From Methylomarinum sp050304855 (lineage in GTDB: Bacteria; Pseudomonadota; Gammaproteobacteria; Methylococcales; Methylomonadaceae), in contig JBNLEI010000116.1 of the NCBI GenBank assembly GCA_050304855.1, forward strand, positions 1 through 26,261: a stretch of 26,261 bases of DNA. Direction: 5' to 3'. The position numbers and the translations under genes are program-made. Of this stretch, positions 16,356 through 23,774 are shown one piece after another; position 1 is the first letter of the stretch; each line of letters begins with the position of its first letter. Below the pieces are notes generated by a model, which was given only the letters and a program-made list of their open reading frames with translations, did not search any database and was not told where the DNA came from.

Positions 16356-16715
16356 ATGAATTTGAAAACAGTTGCTGTATTGGTTTTGTTATCTTTTTCA
16401 AATTTTGCTTTTGCGATCGCTGTCGATGAGTGGGTTTACAAGGAGGTGACGGGAGACTTAAAACCAAGCCCCGGATGCATTGATAAAGAGAAAGCGATAG
16501 AAAAAGTTAAGAAAAAACCGGATTCTTTTAAAGGCTATAGCCGATTCAATAAATATTCCAGTCTGCTGTGTGAAGAACTAGGATATGGCTGGGGACGTGA
16601 TTCGGTAGTAAATGAAGGCGAAGTGTCTTGCGAGGAGTGTGAGGGCGATTATGTTGGTAAATATCGCTGCCAGATGAAAAATGTGACAGTCAAATGTAAG
16701 CAGGTGGTTAGGTAA
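16356..16715 (+). CDS. Small secreted six-cysteine protein of unknown function
   Basis: I do not recognise the family. I take the ATG with AGAAGG eight bases upstream, giving 119 residues. A GTG nine bases earlier overlaps that ribosome site. A signal peptide with a cleavage site near AFA (residue 20) predicts export. The mature part is Lys-rich in its first half (DKEKAIEKVKKKPDSFKG) and has six cysteines at 41, 72, 92, 95, 105 and 114, including a CEEC pair. The even number suggests three disulfides in the periplasm; metal binding by the CxxC is the alternative. It has its own candidate promoter and a strong terminator, so it is an independent unit, and it is more A-rich than its neighbours. 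Confidence 0.75.
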   Translation: MNLKTVAVLVLLSFSNFAFAIAVDEWVYKEVTGDLKPSPGCIDKEKAIEKVKKKPDSFKGYSRFNKYSSLLCEELGYGWGRDSVVNEGEVSCEECEGDYVGKYRCQMKNVTVKCKQVVR

Positions 16716-16725
16716 ACCATATTTT

Positions 16726-16773
16726 GGAAGGTGCGTCACTTTCAAAAAGACACACCTTCCTATTTTACTTTTT
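16726..16773 (+). terminator. Rho-independent terminator after the six-cysteine protein gene
   Basis: A 12-base-pair stem with one mismatch (GGAAGGTG-x-GTC paired with GAC-x-CACCTTCC, 16726-16737 with 16749-16760) encloses an 11-base loop. It is followed by a T-rich tail reaching 16773. It starts 11 bases after the stop codon. The other strand lacks a T-run, so it acts mainly on the plus strand. Confidence 0.8.
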
Positions 16774-17217
16774 GGGCTCAAACGTCAGCATGGTCCCTGA
16801 AATTCGGTCATGCCAGCTTAGTTTGTCTTTATCGATCAATATCCAGATAAAACCAATTCCCAGACAAAGCCAGGATAAGCCAGCCGCGATAAACCGCAAT
16901 AATGCCTGTTTCCAGCTGATCGATTGATTTTTCCGACTTATCAATACCATCTTCCAGCTACGCATGCCGAGAGTTTGGCCGCCATGAGTCCAAAACCAGC
17001 CGTAGAAGAAAAAACTGATTGTCAGCAAATAGATGGAGAAGGCGATTTGGTCCGATGAAAAAGCGGTGCCGTCATTAAAGGGTAAGGCTAAGGCGGTTGC
17101 TAGAAAAAGTACCGCCAACAGCAACAATGAATCATAAATGATGGCAGCCATACGGCGGAAAAGCCCCGGGATTTTTGGGAGAGGGTTCCCGGGGGGGCGA
17201 TTTTGGGAAAAAGGCAA
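16765..17217 (-). CDS. RDD family inner-membrane protein
   Basis: The 150-residue protein has the RDD pattern. The first element is LFRRMAAIIYDSLLLL with Arg22 and Asp29, then a second helix after a loop, then GQTLGMRSWKMVL, and a last helix ending in KDKLSWHDRISGT with the final Asp. Three membrane segments lie at about 24-46, 57-77 and 106-128. Members of this family have been linked to ion exchange, but most are uncharacterised. The start is TTG, two bases after the stop of the 59-residue gene, with no Shine-Dalgarno, so coupling is likely. RDD genes commonly sit near lptG in gammaproteobacteria. The codons for residues 4-17 fall in an unusual G/C-run tract. Confidence 0.85.
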   Translation of the reverse strand: MPFSQNRPPGNPLPKIPGLFRRMAAIIYDSLLLLAVLFLATALALPFNDGTAFSSDQIAFSIYLLTISFFFYGWFWTHGGQTLGMRSWKMVLISRKNQSISWKQALLRFIAAGLSWLCLGIGFIWILIDKDKLSWHDRISGTMLTFEPKK

Positions 17218-17219
17218 AG

Positions 17220-17399
17220 TTAAAGTTTAAATAAGGCCAGTTTCTGTCCTAAATACATGCTGATGGCAACAAGAGCCCCCAGCATTAAAAATGAAAACAA
17301 AAACGGCGGCTTATGGAATGCAAGGATAAACAAATCAATGACAAAAATACTGGTCAGTAAAGGATGGTCTATCAGTTCGTTGATAATTTTTTTAAACAT
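17220..17399 (-). CDS. 59-residue membrane protein of unknown function
   Basis: A short gene begins at an ATG with a good GAGGAAA ribosome site five to six bases upstream and ends two bases before the RDD start. The product has a short N-terminal amphipathic stretch (MFKKIINELIDHP) and two hydrophobic segments at about 14-28 and 32-50, separated by HKPP, so it is probably a small helical hairpin in the inner membrane. The same frame is open further upstream to about 17621. That part has no ribosome site and a non-protein-like composition, so I leave it out. Likely co-expressed with the RDD gene. No family recognised. Confidence 0.65.
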   Translation of the reverse strand: MFKKIINELIDHPLLTSIFVIDLFILAFHKPPFLFSFLMLGALVAISMYLGQKLALFKL

Positions 17400-17791
17400 A
17401 AATTTCCTCAAGGCTAAACGCTTAAAACTATTTAAACGGAAGAATGCGATAAACGAATGCGGCAGTGTATCAATATCTCGACAAATTTTACTATAGAAAA
17501 AAGGGGTATGTAAAAGAAAGCAGTCGATTGAGCTGTATTCAGCCGAAATGATATGATACGCAAGATATCGTTTGTTGAATTTCTGGCTGAACGTAGCTGT
17601 TTGATTGCGCGAAAATGACATTGCGAATGGTTTATATTTTCTGGGCGCTATCGCCGGAAAAACGAAATAAAAAATGATTGAACCGGTTCTGTGATTTACA
17701 GCGGAGCTGAAAGTGTAAAAATGACGGGTATCTGGTTTCGGTATTGAAAGTAAGCCGGGAATACTTGCTGAAATTAAAGGAAATAAAAGCT
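17400..17791. other. 392-base divergent control region before pcnB, no gene seen
   Basis: This stretch separates the minus-strand 59-residue/RDD pair from pcnB. It holds the minus-strand promoter candidate given separately and, on the plus strand, a TTTACA (17695-17700) with an AT-rich -10 region (about 17716-17722) at 15-16 bases, which could serve pcnB. An ATG at 17721 opens only an eight-codon frame ending just before 17747. In-frame TTG codons at 17744 and 17765 are alternative pcnB starts. I find no tRNA, no recognisable small RNA and no long repeat. Confidence 0.5.
17485..17514 (-). promoter_or_regulatory. Candidate promoter for the 59-residue gene and RDD gene
   Basis: On the minus strand TTTACA (17509-17514) and TAAAAT (17485-17490) are 18 bases apart, each one base from consensus. 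The leader would be about 80 bases before the ATG at 17399. Confidence 0.4.
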
Positions 17792-19159
17792 ATTTTAAAC
17801 TTTTTTAAAAAAATACTCGGTTCTTCAGGTAAACAGGAAAAGCTGGATAAGCTTACCTGCAAAGTTTATTCGCGTTCCGAACATAATATTTCCCGTTCCC
17901 AGGTCAGCGATAACGCCTTGAAGGTATTGTACCGGCTGAAAAAGGCCGGTTTCGAAGCTTATCTGGTTGGCGGTTGCGTCAGAGACTTGTTGTTGGGCAG
18001 GGAGCCGAAGGATTTTGACGTGGTGACCAACGCGAGTCCGGAGCAGGTAAAAAGTACCTTTCGCAACTGCAGGCTAATCGGGCGACGTTTTCGTCTCGCT
18101 CATGTTTATTTCGGGCGTGAAATTATCGAAGTCGCCACTTTTCGCGGTTCAGAGACGGAAGACAGCGAAGAACAAATGGTGCATGAGGACGGGCGGTTGC
18201 TGCGCGATAATGTCTTCGGTACTATCGAAGAGGATGTTTGGCGTCGCGATTTTACAGTCAATTCGCTCTATTATAATATCCGAGATTTTTCCGTGGTCGA
18301 TTATACCGGCGGGATGGACGACCATAAGGCGGCAGTTTTAAAGTTGATCGGAGATCCTGTTGTTCGTTACCGCGAAGACCCGGTTAGGATGCTTCGTGCG
18401 GTACGCTTCGCCGTCAAACTAGGATTCAGCATTCATCCCGATACGGAAAAGCCGATTTTCGAATTGGCTGATTTATTGAAAAGTATTCCCGCTGCGCGTT
18501 TGTTCGATGAAACGTTGAAATTGTTTTTGGCCGGATACGGTTTGCAGACTTTCGAGCTGCTAAGGCATTACGGACTGTTTGCTGTTTTGTTTCCTGATTC
18601 TGATAGTTGTTTGTCAACCGAAAATCAAGATTTTCCTCGCCTGTTTTTGGCTACGGCGCTGAAAAATTCGGATAATCGGATTGCCGACGGTAAAACGGTT
18701 ACGCCTTATTTTTTATTGGCGGCTTTTTTGTGGGAACCTTTGGTTTTAGAAGCTCAAAAGTTGATGCGAGAAGGTGAAAATGAAGCCTTTGCATACCAAA
18801 ATGCTGCTAACAAAGTTTTATCTCGGCAAACAAAAATTATCGCTATTCCAAAGCGGATTACGCAATCTATGCGGGAAGTCTGGTTGTTGCAATCGCGTTT
18901 TTCGAAAAGGTCGGGGGTCAGGCCTTTTCGATTGCTGGGGCATCCTCGTTTCCGAGCTGCCTATGATTTTCTGTTGCTTAGAGCGCAGGTAGGCGATGCG
19001 GAGCCCGAGTTAGCTGGATGGTGGACGCGTTTTCAGCAGGCTGATGAGGCGGAGCAAAAAAAGATGACTCGTCCCCCCAAAAAAAATCATCAGAAAAGAA
19101 GGCGAGGACGGCGCAGCTCACAGTCTGGAATTCGGCAAAACAAAACCGAAAATGAATAG
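17792..19159 (+). CDS. pcnB: Poly(A) polymerase I, probable AUU start
   Basis: PcnB adds poly(A) tails to RNA 3' ends and so speeds decay. It has LVGGCVRDLLLG (Gly60-Gly61), the catalytic DFD at 74-76, RRFRLAHV, RRDFTVNSLYY, and the RNA-binding motif YREDPVRMLRAVRF that separates the family from CCA enzymes in context. A basic C-terminal tail (KKNHQKRRRGRR) fits PcnB. No in-frame ATG occurs before the catalytic centre. The only strong ribosome site, AAAGGA (17776-17781), lies 10 bases before an ATT that gives 455 residues and an N-terminus (ILNFFKKIL) resembling that of E. coli PcnB, itself known to start at AUU. TTG at 17765 or 17744 would add 9 or 16 residues. It overlaps folK by eight bases. 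Confidence 0.93.
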   Translation: MLNFFKKILGSSGKQEKLDKLTCKVYSRSEHNISRSQVSDNALKVLYRLKKAGFEAYLVGGCVRDLLLGREPKDFDVVTNASPEQVKSTFRNCRLIGRRFRLAHVYFGREIIEVATFRGSETEDSEEQMVHEDGRLLRDNVFGTIEEDVWRRDFTVNSLYYNIRDFSVVDYTGGMDDHKAAVLKLIGDPVVRYREDPVRMLRAVRFAVKLGFSIHPDTEKPIFELADLLKSIPAARLFDETLKLFLAGYGLQTFELLRHYGLFAVLFPDSDSCLSTENQDFPRLFLATALKNSDNRIADGKTVTPYFLLAAFLWEPLVLEAQKLMREGENEAFAYQNAANKVLSRQTKIIAIPKRITQSMREVWLLQSRFSKRSGVRPFRLLGHPRFRAAYDFLLLRAQVGDAEPELAGWWTRFQQADEAEQKKMTRPPKKNHQKRRRGRRSSQSGIRQNKTENE

Positions 19160-19655
19160 ATTAAAGGCTGTGGTGTCGGCTTACATAGGTTTGGGTAGTA
19201 ATTTGTCTTCACCGGTTGAGCAAATCGCGTCCGCCGAGCGGGAAATTGCGGCGCTTGAACAGGTGGAAGAAATTGCCTTTTCCGGTTTATACAGTAGCCC
19301 TCCGATGGGTCCGCGTAATCAGCCGGATTATGTTAATGCGGTGATGGCTGTTCATACTACACTGGAAGCCATTGCGCTGCTCCATCAGTTGCAGGCGATC
19401 GAAAATCAGCATGGAAGAGTCAGATTGGAGCGTTGGGGAGCTCGAACGCTCGATTTGGATTTATTGTTGTATGCTGACCAGCAGATTAACGAACCGGATC
19501 TTATTGTTCCTCATGTCGGCATCGCAGAACGGGCGTTCGTTTTGTATCCGTTGTTGGACGTAGCGGGGCCGGATTTCGTCGTTCCCGGGCGAGGTGTTTT
19601 AAAGGAACTGGTGGAACGTTGTCCGCCAGATGATTTACAAAGGTTGAGCCCATGA
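19152..19655 (+). CDS. folK: 2-amino-4-hydroxy-6-hydroxymethyldihydropteridine pyrophosphokinase
   Basis: FolK (HPPK) transfers pyrophosphate from ATP to the pterin alcohol in folate synthesis. The 167-residue protein has YIGLGSNL (residues 11-18), SGLYSSPPMGPRNQPDYVNAV-type substrate loop, and the HPPK signature RWGARTLDLDLLLY with magnesium ligands Asp101 and Asp103. The IVPHVGIAERAFVLYPL segment near the C-terminus is also typical. The ATG overlaps the pcnB stop region by eight bases, and the stop overlaps the panB start by four. pcnB-folK-panB-panC is the E. coli order. Confidence 0.95.
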   Translation: MNRLKAVVSAYIGLGSNLSSPVEQIASAEREIAALEQVEEIAFSGLYSSPPMGPRNQPDYVNAVMAVHTTLEAIALLHQLQAIENQHGRVRLERWGARTLDLDLLLYADQQINEPDLIVPHVGIAERAFVLYPLLDVAGPDFVVPGRGVLKELVERCPPDDLQRLSP

Positions 19656-20467
19656 CGATTTATGGAAACTCGAATAGGGGCAAGGCGTTGTCGATTACCG
19701 ATTTAGCCGCGATGAAGGCGGGCGGCGAAAAAATCAGTTGTTTGGCCGCTTACGACGCTAGTTTTAGCGCGTTGATAGATCGTGTCGGTATCGACTTGAT
19801 TCTGGTAGGCGATTCGCTGGGAATGGTGATTCAAGGCCAAGAGAGCACCATACCCGTGACGATGGCGGACATGATTTATCATAGTAAGTGCGTTACCCGC
19901 GCCAGAAAGCGCGCTTTTGTCATCACCGATTTGCCGTTTATGAGTTATGCCTCGCTGGAAATGGCTTTGCAAAACGCAGCGAGGTTGATGCAGGACGGTG
20001 GCGCTCAAATGGTAAAGCTGGAAGGTGCCCGAATTGAAACGATTCGTTGTCTGGTCGATCAAGGCATTCCGGTATGCGCGCATTTGGGATTGCTTCCGCA
20101 GTCGATTAATCAACTAGGCGGTTACCGCGTTCAAGGTAGAGATCCTCAGATGGCTGAACGGATGTTCGAGGATGCGCTTAACATAGAGAAAGCCGGGGCC
20201 GGTTTGTTGGTGCTCGAGTGTGTGCCGGCTACTTTAGCGTCCAGGATTAGCGCAGCCTTAACGATTCCGGTTATCGGTATAGGTGCAGGGATCGATTGCG
20301 ACGGCCAGGTTTTGGTGCTTTACGATATATTGAATATTGATAGCGGTAAAAAACCGCGATTTTTCAAGAATTTTATGGCGAACGCAAGCAGTATAGAGGA
20401 TGCGGTCAGACAATATCACGAAGCTGTAAAAACAGCCCGGTATCCGGCGCCGGAGCATTGTTATTAA
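19652..20467 (+). CDS. panB: 3-methyl-2-oxobutanoate hydroxymethyltransferase
   Basis: PanB makes ketopantoate from 2-oxoisovalerate and methylenetetrahydrofolate, the first committed step to pantothenate. The 271-residue protein has AAYDASFSALID, LVGDSLGMVIQG with metal ligand Asp54, ITDLPFMSY with Asp93, KLEGA with Glu124, HLGLLPQSIN, LLVLECVPA and IGIGAG, all typical. Length is normal. The ATG overlaps the folK stop (ATGA) and has AAAGG upstream. It uses a folate cofactor, so placement after folK makes biochemical sense. Confidence 0.97.
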   Translation: MTIYGNSNRGKALSITDLAAMKAGGEKISCLAAYDASFSALIDRVGIDLILVGDSLGMVIQGQESTIPVTMADMIYHSKCVTRARKRAFVITDLPFMSYASLEMALQNAARLMQDGGAQMVKLEGARIETIRCLVDQGIPVCAHLGLLPQSINQLGGYRVQGRDPQMAERMFEDALNIEKAGAGLLVLECVPATLASRISAALTIPVIGIGAGIDCDGQVLVLYDILNIDSGKKPRFFKNFMANASSIEDAVRQYHEAVKTARYPAPEHCY

Positions 20468-20471
20468 GTCG

Positions 20472-21314
20472 ATGTTGAGCGTAACCCGTATTGCTGATTT
20501 AAGAAAGAATATTGCTCAATGGCGAAAACAGGGGCAAATCATTGCCTTCGTTCCAACTATGGGTCATCTGCATGACGGTCATATTCAATTGGTGTCGGCA
20601 GCCCGCAAGCAAGCCGATAAGGTGGTGGTTAGTATTTTTGTAAACCCCACTCAATTCGGTGAAGGCGAAGATTATCAGAGTTATCCGCGTACCGAGCAAG
20701 AGGATGCCGAAAAATTACAAGCGGCTCGTGTTGACGTTTTGTTTCTGCCTTCGGTTTCCGAGATGTATCCTCACGTTGCTCAAGTCAACGTGGCGGTGAC
20801 AGGCCTGTCCGACGCTTATTGTGGTGCCAGTCGGCCCGGACATTTTAACGGTGTGGCAACCGTCGTTTGCAAGCTTTTCAATATGGTTCAGCCGGATCTG
20901 GCGTTTTTTGGAGAAAAAGATTTTCAGCAGTTGGCCATTATTCGGCAAATGGCCGATGATCTGAATATGCCGGTGCAAATTTGCAGTGTGCCGATTGTCA
21001 GAGAAAAAGACGGTCTGGCTATGAGTTCGCGTAACAGCTACTTGACCAAAGAAGAAAGAGAGGTTGCTCCGCGTTTTTACCAGGCATTGTGTCAAGTGCG
21101 TGACGATATCTTAGATCGTCGCAGCGATATTCAAGCGATTATCGAAAAACAACGCCAAGCCTTACGGGCTGAAGGATTCCGGCCAGATTATCTTGCGGTC
21201 TGCAGAGCGTCGGATTTAAAGGAAGCCGGGGAGGACGACCGCGATTTAGTGGTTTTGTCTGCGGTCTGGTTGGGAACAACGCGGTTAATCGATAATGTAC
21301 GTTTTTTTCGATAA
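20472..21314 (+). CDS. panC: Pantothenate synthetase
   Basis: PanC joins pantoate and beta-alanine with ATP through a pantoyl-adenylate. The 280-residue protein has the nucleotidyltransferase motif VPTMGHLHDGH (residues 28-37, with Met30, His34 and His37), SIFVNPTQF, CGASRPGHFNGVATVV, FGEKDFQQ, and DGLAMSSRN (Asp180-Asn188), which matches the KMSKS-like loop. The usual glutamate in HxGH context is replaced by Asp35 (HDGH), a mild variant. It starts four bases after the panB stop and its end abuts the MscS-family gene. The matching aspartate decarboxylase gene, panD, is about 2 kb downstream. Confidence 0.96.
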   Translation: MLSVTRIADLRKNIAQWRKQGQIIAFVPTMGHLHDGHIQLVSAARKQADKVVVSIFVNPTQFGEGEDYQSYPRTEQEDAEKLQAARVDVLFLPSVSEMYPHVAQVNVAVTGLSDAYCGASRPGHFNGVATVVCKLFNMVQPDLAFFGEKDFQQLAIIRQMADDLNMPVQICSVPIVREKDGLAMSSRNSYLTKEEREVAPRFYQALCQVRDDILDRRSDIQAIIEKQRQALRAEGFRPDYLAVCRASDLKEAGEDDRDLVVLSAVWLGTTRLIDNVRFFR

Positions 21315-21321
21315 AACGATC

Positions 21322-23157
21322 ATGTTCCATCGGTTGATGGTGTTCGTGAGTCTCGTACTGTTGAGTTCGTCGGTTTTTGCGAGCCCGGATACCAGGCAGC
21401 AGGCTATTTTGAGTATTGTCGATAATCTAGAGTCATTGAATCGACGTATCTTGTCTTCCGATGATGAGGCGGCGATCAGTGATTTGCTGGAACGGCAGGC
21501 TGCGGAATTGGAAGTGCTGCTGCAACAGTTGCGTAAAACCTCGGCAACGCGTTTGCCGTTTGCCGTGTCCGACAAAAAACTGAGTTTTCTGGAATCTAGA
21601 ATGGCCGTTAACGGGGAGCGCGGAAATAAGCTTGCCGTGTTGCGGGATAAAGCCGAGCTTGAGGCTGACAAGACACGGCAGGCTGTCCGAAGTTATCTGG
21701 AGTATTTGATCCAAGCCTCCAATAATTACATCGCAATCGACGAAATTGTCAGTGTGTCGCAAAAGAAGTTGGATGAAAGCCAGCGTCTTGCTGCGGCGAT
21801 GGAATCAGATCAAGTATCTACGGAAGGAATGATCGTTAACGATCTCAGAAAAAACCAGCGAGAATTCGTACTGGCTATTACGACATATCAGGATATCCTT
21901 AAATTTGTCATCAACAATCCCAGGTTGATTGCTTCGACTCACTGGTTTCAGGAGTTTTCGCTGCTTTCAGTCATTTCCTATATCAATCAATTTGATGCCG
22001 TTCGTCCGCTCAACCACAAGCTCGTGCCTTTTAAAGTGGATGTCGGCGGCGTTTGCGTTTCTGTTGCCATTATCTTACTGGTTTATTTCAGTTATCCGTT
22101 TTTGTTCAAGTTTACCAGCTGGATCGTAGAGCGATATATTATCGATGAAGGTGCGGAAATTCAGGCACAGATCTATCACGAAATTAAAAAACCGGCACGG
22201 AGCTTGGTTATCTTTTTCGGTATCGATCTTGCCACTTATGCTTTTTTTTATAAAACCGATTACCGGTCGTCGATCGAGAACCTGACCTTCGTTATTTACA
22301 GTCTGGCTTTTATCTGGTTATTGTTCAAAATTCTCGATACGGTGGTTTTGGTTCAGTTTCAGAAATTAAGCCGGACCAATACCGAGTTGCGAAAAGAGTT
22401 ATTCAATTTAGGTGTGCAGACCGGTAAGGCGATCGTTCTGATTGCGGTGTTGGCGATTGGGCTGAATCATTTCGGTATCAGCATTACGGCAATCATGTTG
22501 ACTTTGGGGATCGGCGGTTTGGCCTTTGCCTTGGCTGCGAAGGATACCCTGTCTAATTTGTTCGGCGGCATTACGATATTATTCGATAATGTTTTCCGTA
22601 TGGGGGATTGGGTAAAAGTCGGTGAGGTCGAGGGCACGGTTGCGGAAATCGGTTTGCGTAGCACGACTATCCGTACTTTTGATAATGCTTTGATTACCAT
22701 ACCTAATGCGCAGGTTTCGGTTTCCAGTGTGATGAATTGGAACCGACGTGTTGTCGGGCGGCGCATTAAAATGCATGTTGGCGTCACTTATCAGAGCAAC
22801 ATAGACGATATACGCAAAGCCTTGCAAGATCTACGGGACATGTTAAGAAATCATCCTGGCATCGCTAACCCCAAACAAAAACACGGTACCGGGAGACGCC
22901 ACTTTAGATTATCGTCGCGTGAAGATGTGCAAGGTATCAAAGCGACGCAGCTGGTTTTTATGGATCGATATAATGATTCGTCGATTGATATTTTGATTTA
23001 TTGTTTTTCCAAAACCGTCGATTGGGCTGAATGGTTGGAAGTCAAAGAGGATGTTTTGTTCAAAATCGCGGAGATTCTGAAAAAAAATCATCTGGAATTT
23101 GCTTACCCGACTGCGGTCAGAATCCATAAAAATGAATTCAGTCGAACACTGAGTTGA
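21322..23157 (+). CDS. MscS-family mechanosensitive ion channel
   Basis: A channel that opens under membrane tension to release solutes in osmotic downshock. From the ATG at 21322 the protein has 611 residues: a signal peptide (MFHRLMVFVSLVLL to VFA), a periplasmic helical, probably coiled-coil domain (about 20-230), hydrophobic segments near 240-262, 294-312, 320-342 and 369-387, and the pore helix GIGGLAFALAAKDTLSNLF from 396. The cytoplasmic MscS beta domain follows, with DWVKVGEVEGTVAEIGLRST and TIPNAQVS. It is much longer than MscS and closer in plan to the multi-helix YnaI/YbiO-type members. An upstream ATG at 21295 overlaps panC and would add nine residues. Neither start has a good ribosome site. 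Confidence 0.9.
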   Translation: MFHRLMVFVSLVLLSSSVFASPDTRQQAILSIVDNLESLNRRILSSDDEAAISDLLERQAAELEVLLQQLRKTSATRLPFAVSDKKLSFLESRMAVNGERGNKLAVLRDKAELEADKTRQAVRSYLEYLIQASNNYIAIDEIVSVSQKKLDESQRLAAAMESDQVSTEGMIVNDLRKNQREFVLAITTYQDILKFVINNPRLIASTHWFQEFSLLSVISYINQFDAVRPLNHKLVPFKVDVGGVCVSVAIILLVYFSYPFLFKFTSWIVERYIIDEGAEIQAQIYHEIKKPARSLVIFFGIDLATYAFFYKTDYRSSIENLTFVIYSLAFIWLLFKILDTVVLVQFQKLSRTNTELRKELFNLGVQTGKAIVLIAVLAIGLNHFGISITAIMLTLGIGGLAFALAAKDTLSNLFGGITILFDNVFRMGDWVKVGEVEGTVAEIGLRSTTIRTFDNALITIPNAQVSVSSVMNWNRRVVGRRIKMHVGVTYQSNIDDIRKALQDLRDMLRNHPGIANPKQKHGTGRRHFRLSSREDVQGIKATQLVFMDRYNDSSIDILIYCFSKTVDWAEWLEVKEDVLFKIAEILKKNHLEFAYPTAVRIHKNEFSRTLS

Positions 23158-23269
23158 TCAAATTTGTTTGATGATTGTCTAACTGATAGGGTAAAACAAT
23201 TTTTGGCAAGATTCTCTAAAACTTTAGTATTCGGTTTTTTCAGTATGCCTACTTAAATGGGGTGTGAAT

Positions 23270-23298
23270 TTGAAGACTCTGTTTTTTTAAGGCATAAT
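23270..23298 (+). promoter_or_regulatory. Candidate sigma-70 promoter for panD
   Basis: TTGAAG (23270-23275) and CATAAT (23293-23298) are 17 bases apart. The -10 lies within a perfect inverted repeat, GGCA-TAA-TGCC, at 23291-23301. The leader to the panD ATG would be about 26 bases. The 173-base gap otherwise holds T-rich sequence and a short AT-rich hairpin (23157-23172) after the channel gene. Confidence 0.5.
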
Positions 23299-23330
23299 GC
23301 CCAGTTCTCAAAAATTCGAGATGTTTGATT

Positions 23331-23711
23331 ATGCAAACTACAATGCTTAAAGCCAAGTTGCACAGGGCCACTGTGACGCATTCTAAGCTCGACTATGAGG
23401 GATCTTGCGCGATTGACGGCAAGATTCTGGATTTTTCGGGTATCAGGGAATATGAGCAAATTCAAATCTACAATATCAATAACGGCGAGCGTTTTACGAC
23501 CTATGCGATCAGGGCAGAAGAAGGGTCGGGTATCTTTTCCGTTAACGGGGCTGCAGCCCGGTTAGCTTGTCCCGGAGATCTGATCATCGTGTGCTCATTT
23601 GTGGGGCTGGATGAAAAAGAGTTGGCTAATTACAAGCCTACGCTGGTTTATTTTGACGAAGACAACCGGATTAGCCATTCCAGTCATTCCATTCCTGTTC
23701 AGGCGGCTTGA
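23331..23711 (+). CDS. panD: Aspartate 1-decarboxylase (pyruvoyl proenzyme)
   Basis: PanD makes beta-alanine from aspartate for pantothenate synthesis. It is made as a proenzyme that cleaves itself between Gly24 and Ser25 to form a pyruvoyl group. From the ATG at 23331 the product is 126 residues, the same length as the E. coli enzyme, and the YEGSCAID motif puts Ser25 at the standard position. KLHRATVTH, NNGERFTTYAI, GSGIFSVNGAAARL and the C-terminal IPVQ are further signatures. A TTG six bases upstream is a less likely start. It is separated from panC by the channel gene and has its own candidate promoter. Confidence 0.96.
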   Translation: MQTTMLKAKLHRATVTHSKLDYEGSCAIDGKILDFSGIREYEQIQIYNINNGERFTTYAIRAEEGSGIFSVNGAAARLACPGDLIIVCSFVGLDEKELANYKPTLVYFDEDNRISHSSHSIPVQAA

Positions 23712-23774
23712 TCATTAGTAATTTTTCCGCCAGCTGTTCAAAAAATCGCTCGGTAAATTAAACCCAATTGTTTT

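Noticed and set aside
17400..17621. Upstream extension of the 59-residue membrane protein frame to 133 residues
   Set aside because: The ATG at 17399 has a good GAGGAAA site, while the extended start has none and the added residues show no domain features.
23253..23465. A 70-codon minus-strand frame over the panD promoter and 5' end
   Set aside because: It overlaps the conserved panD coding sequence and its promoter candidate, and resembles nothing known.
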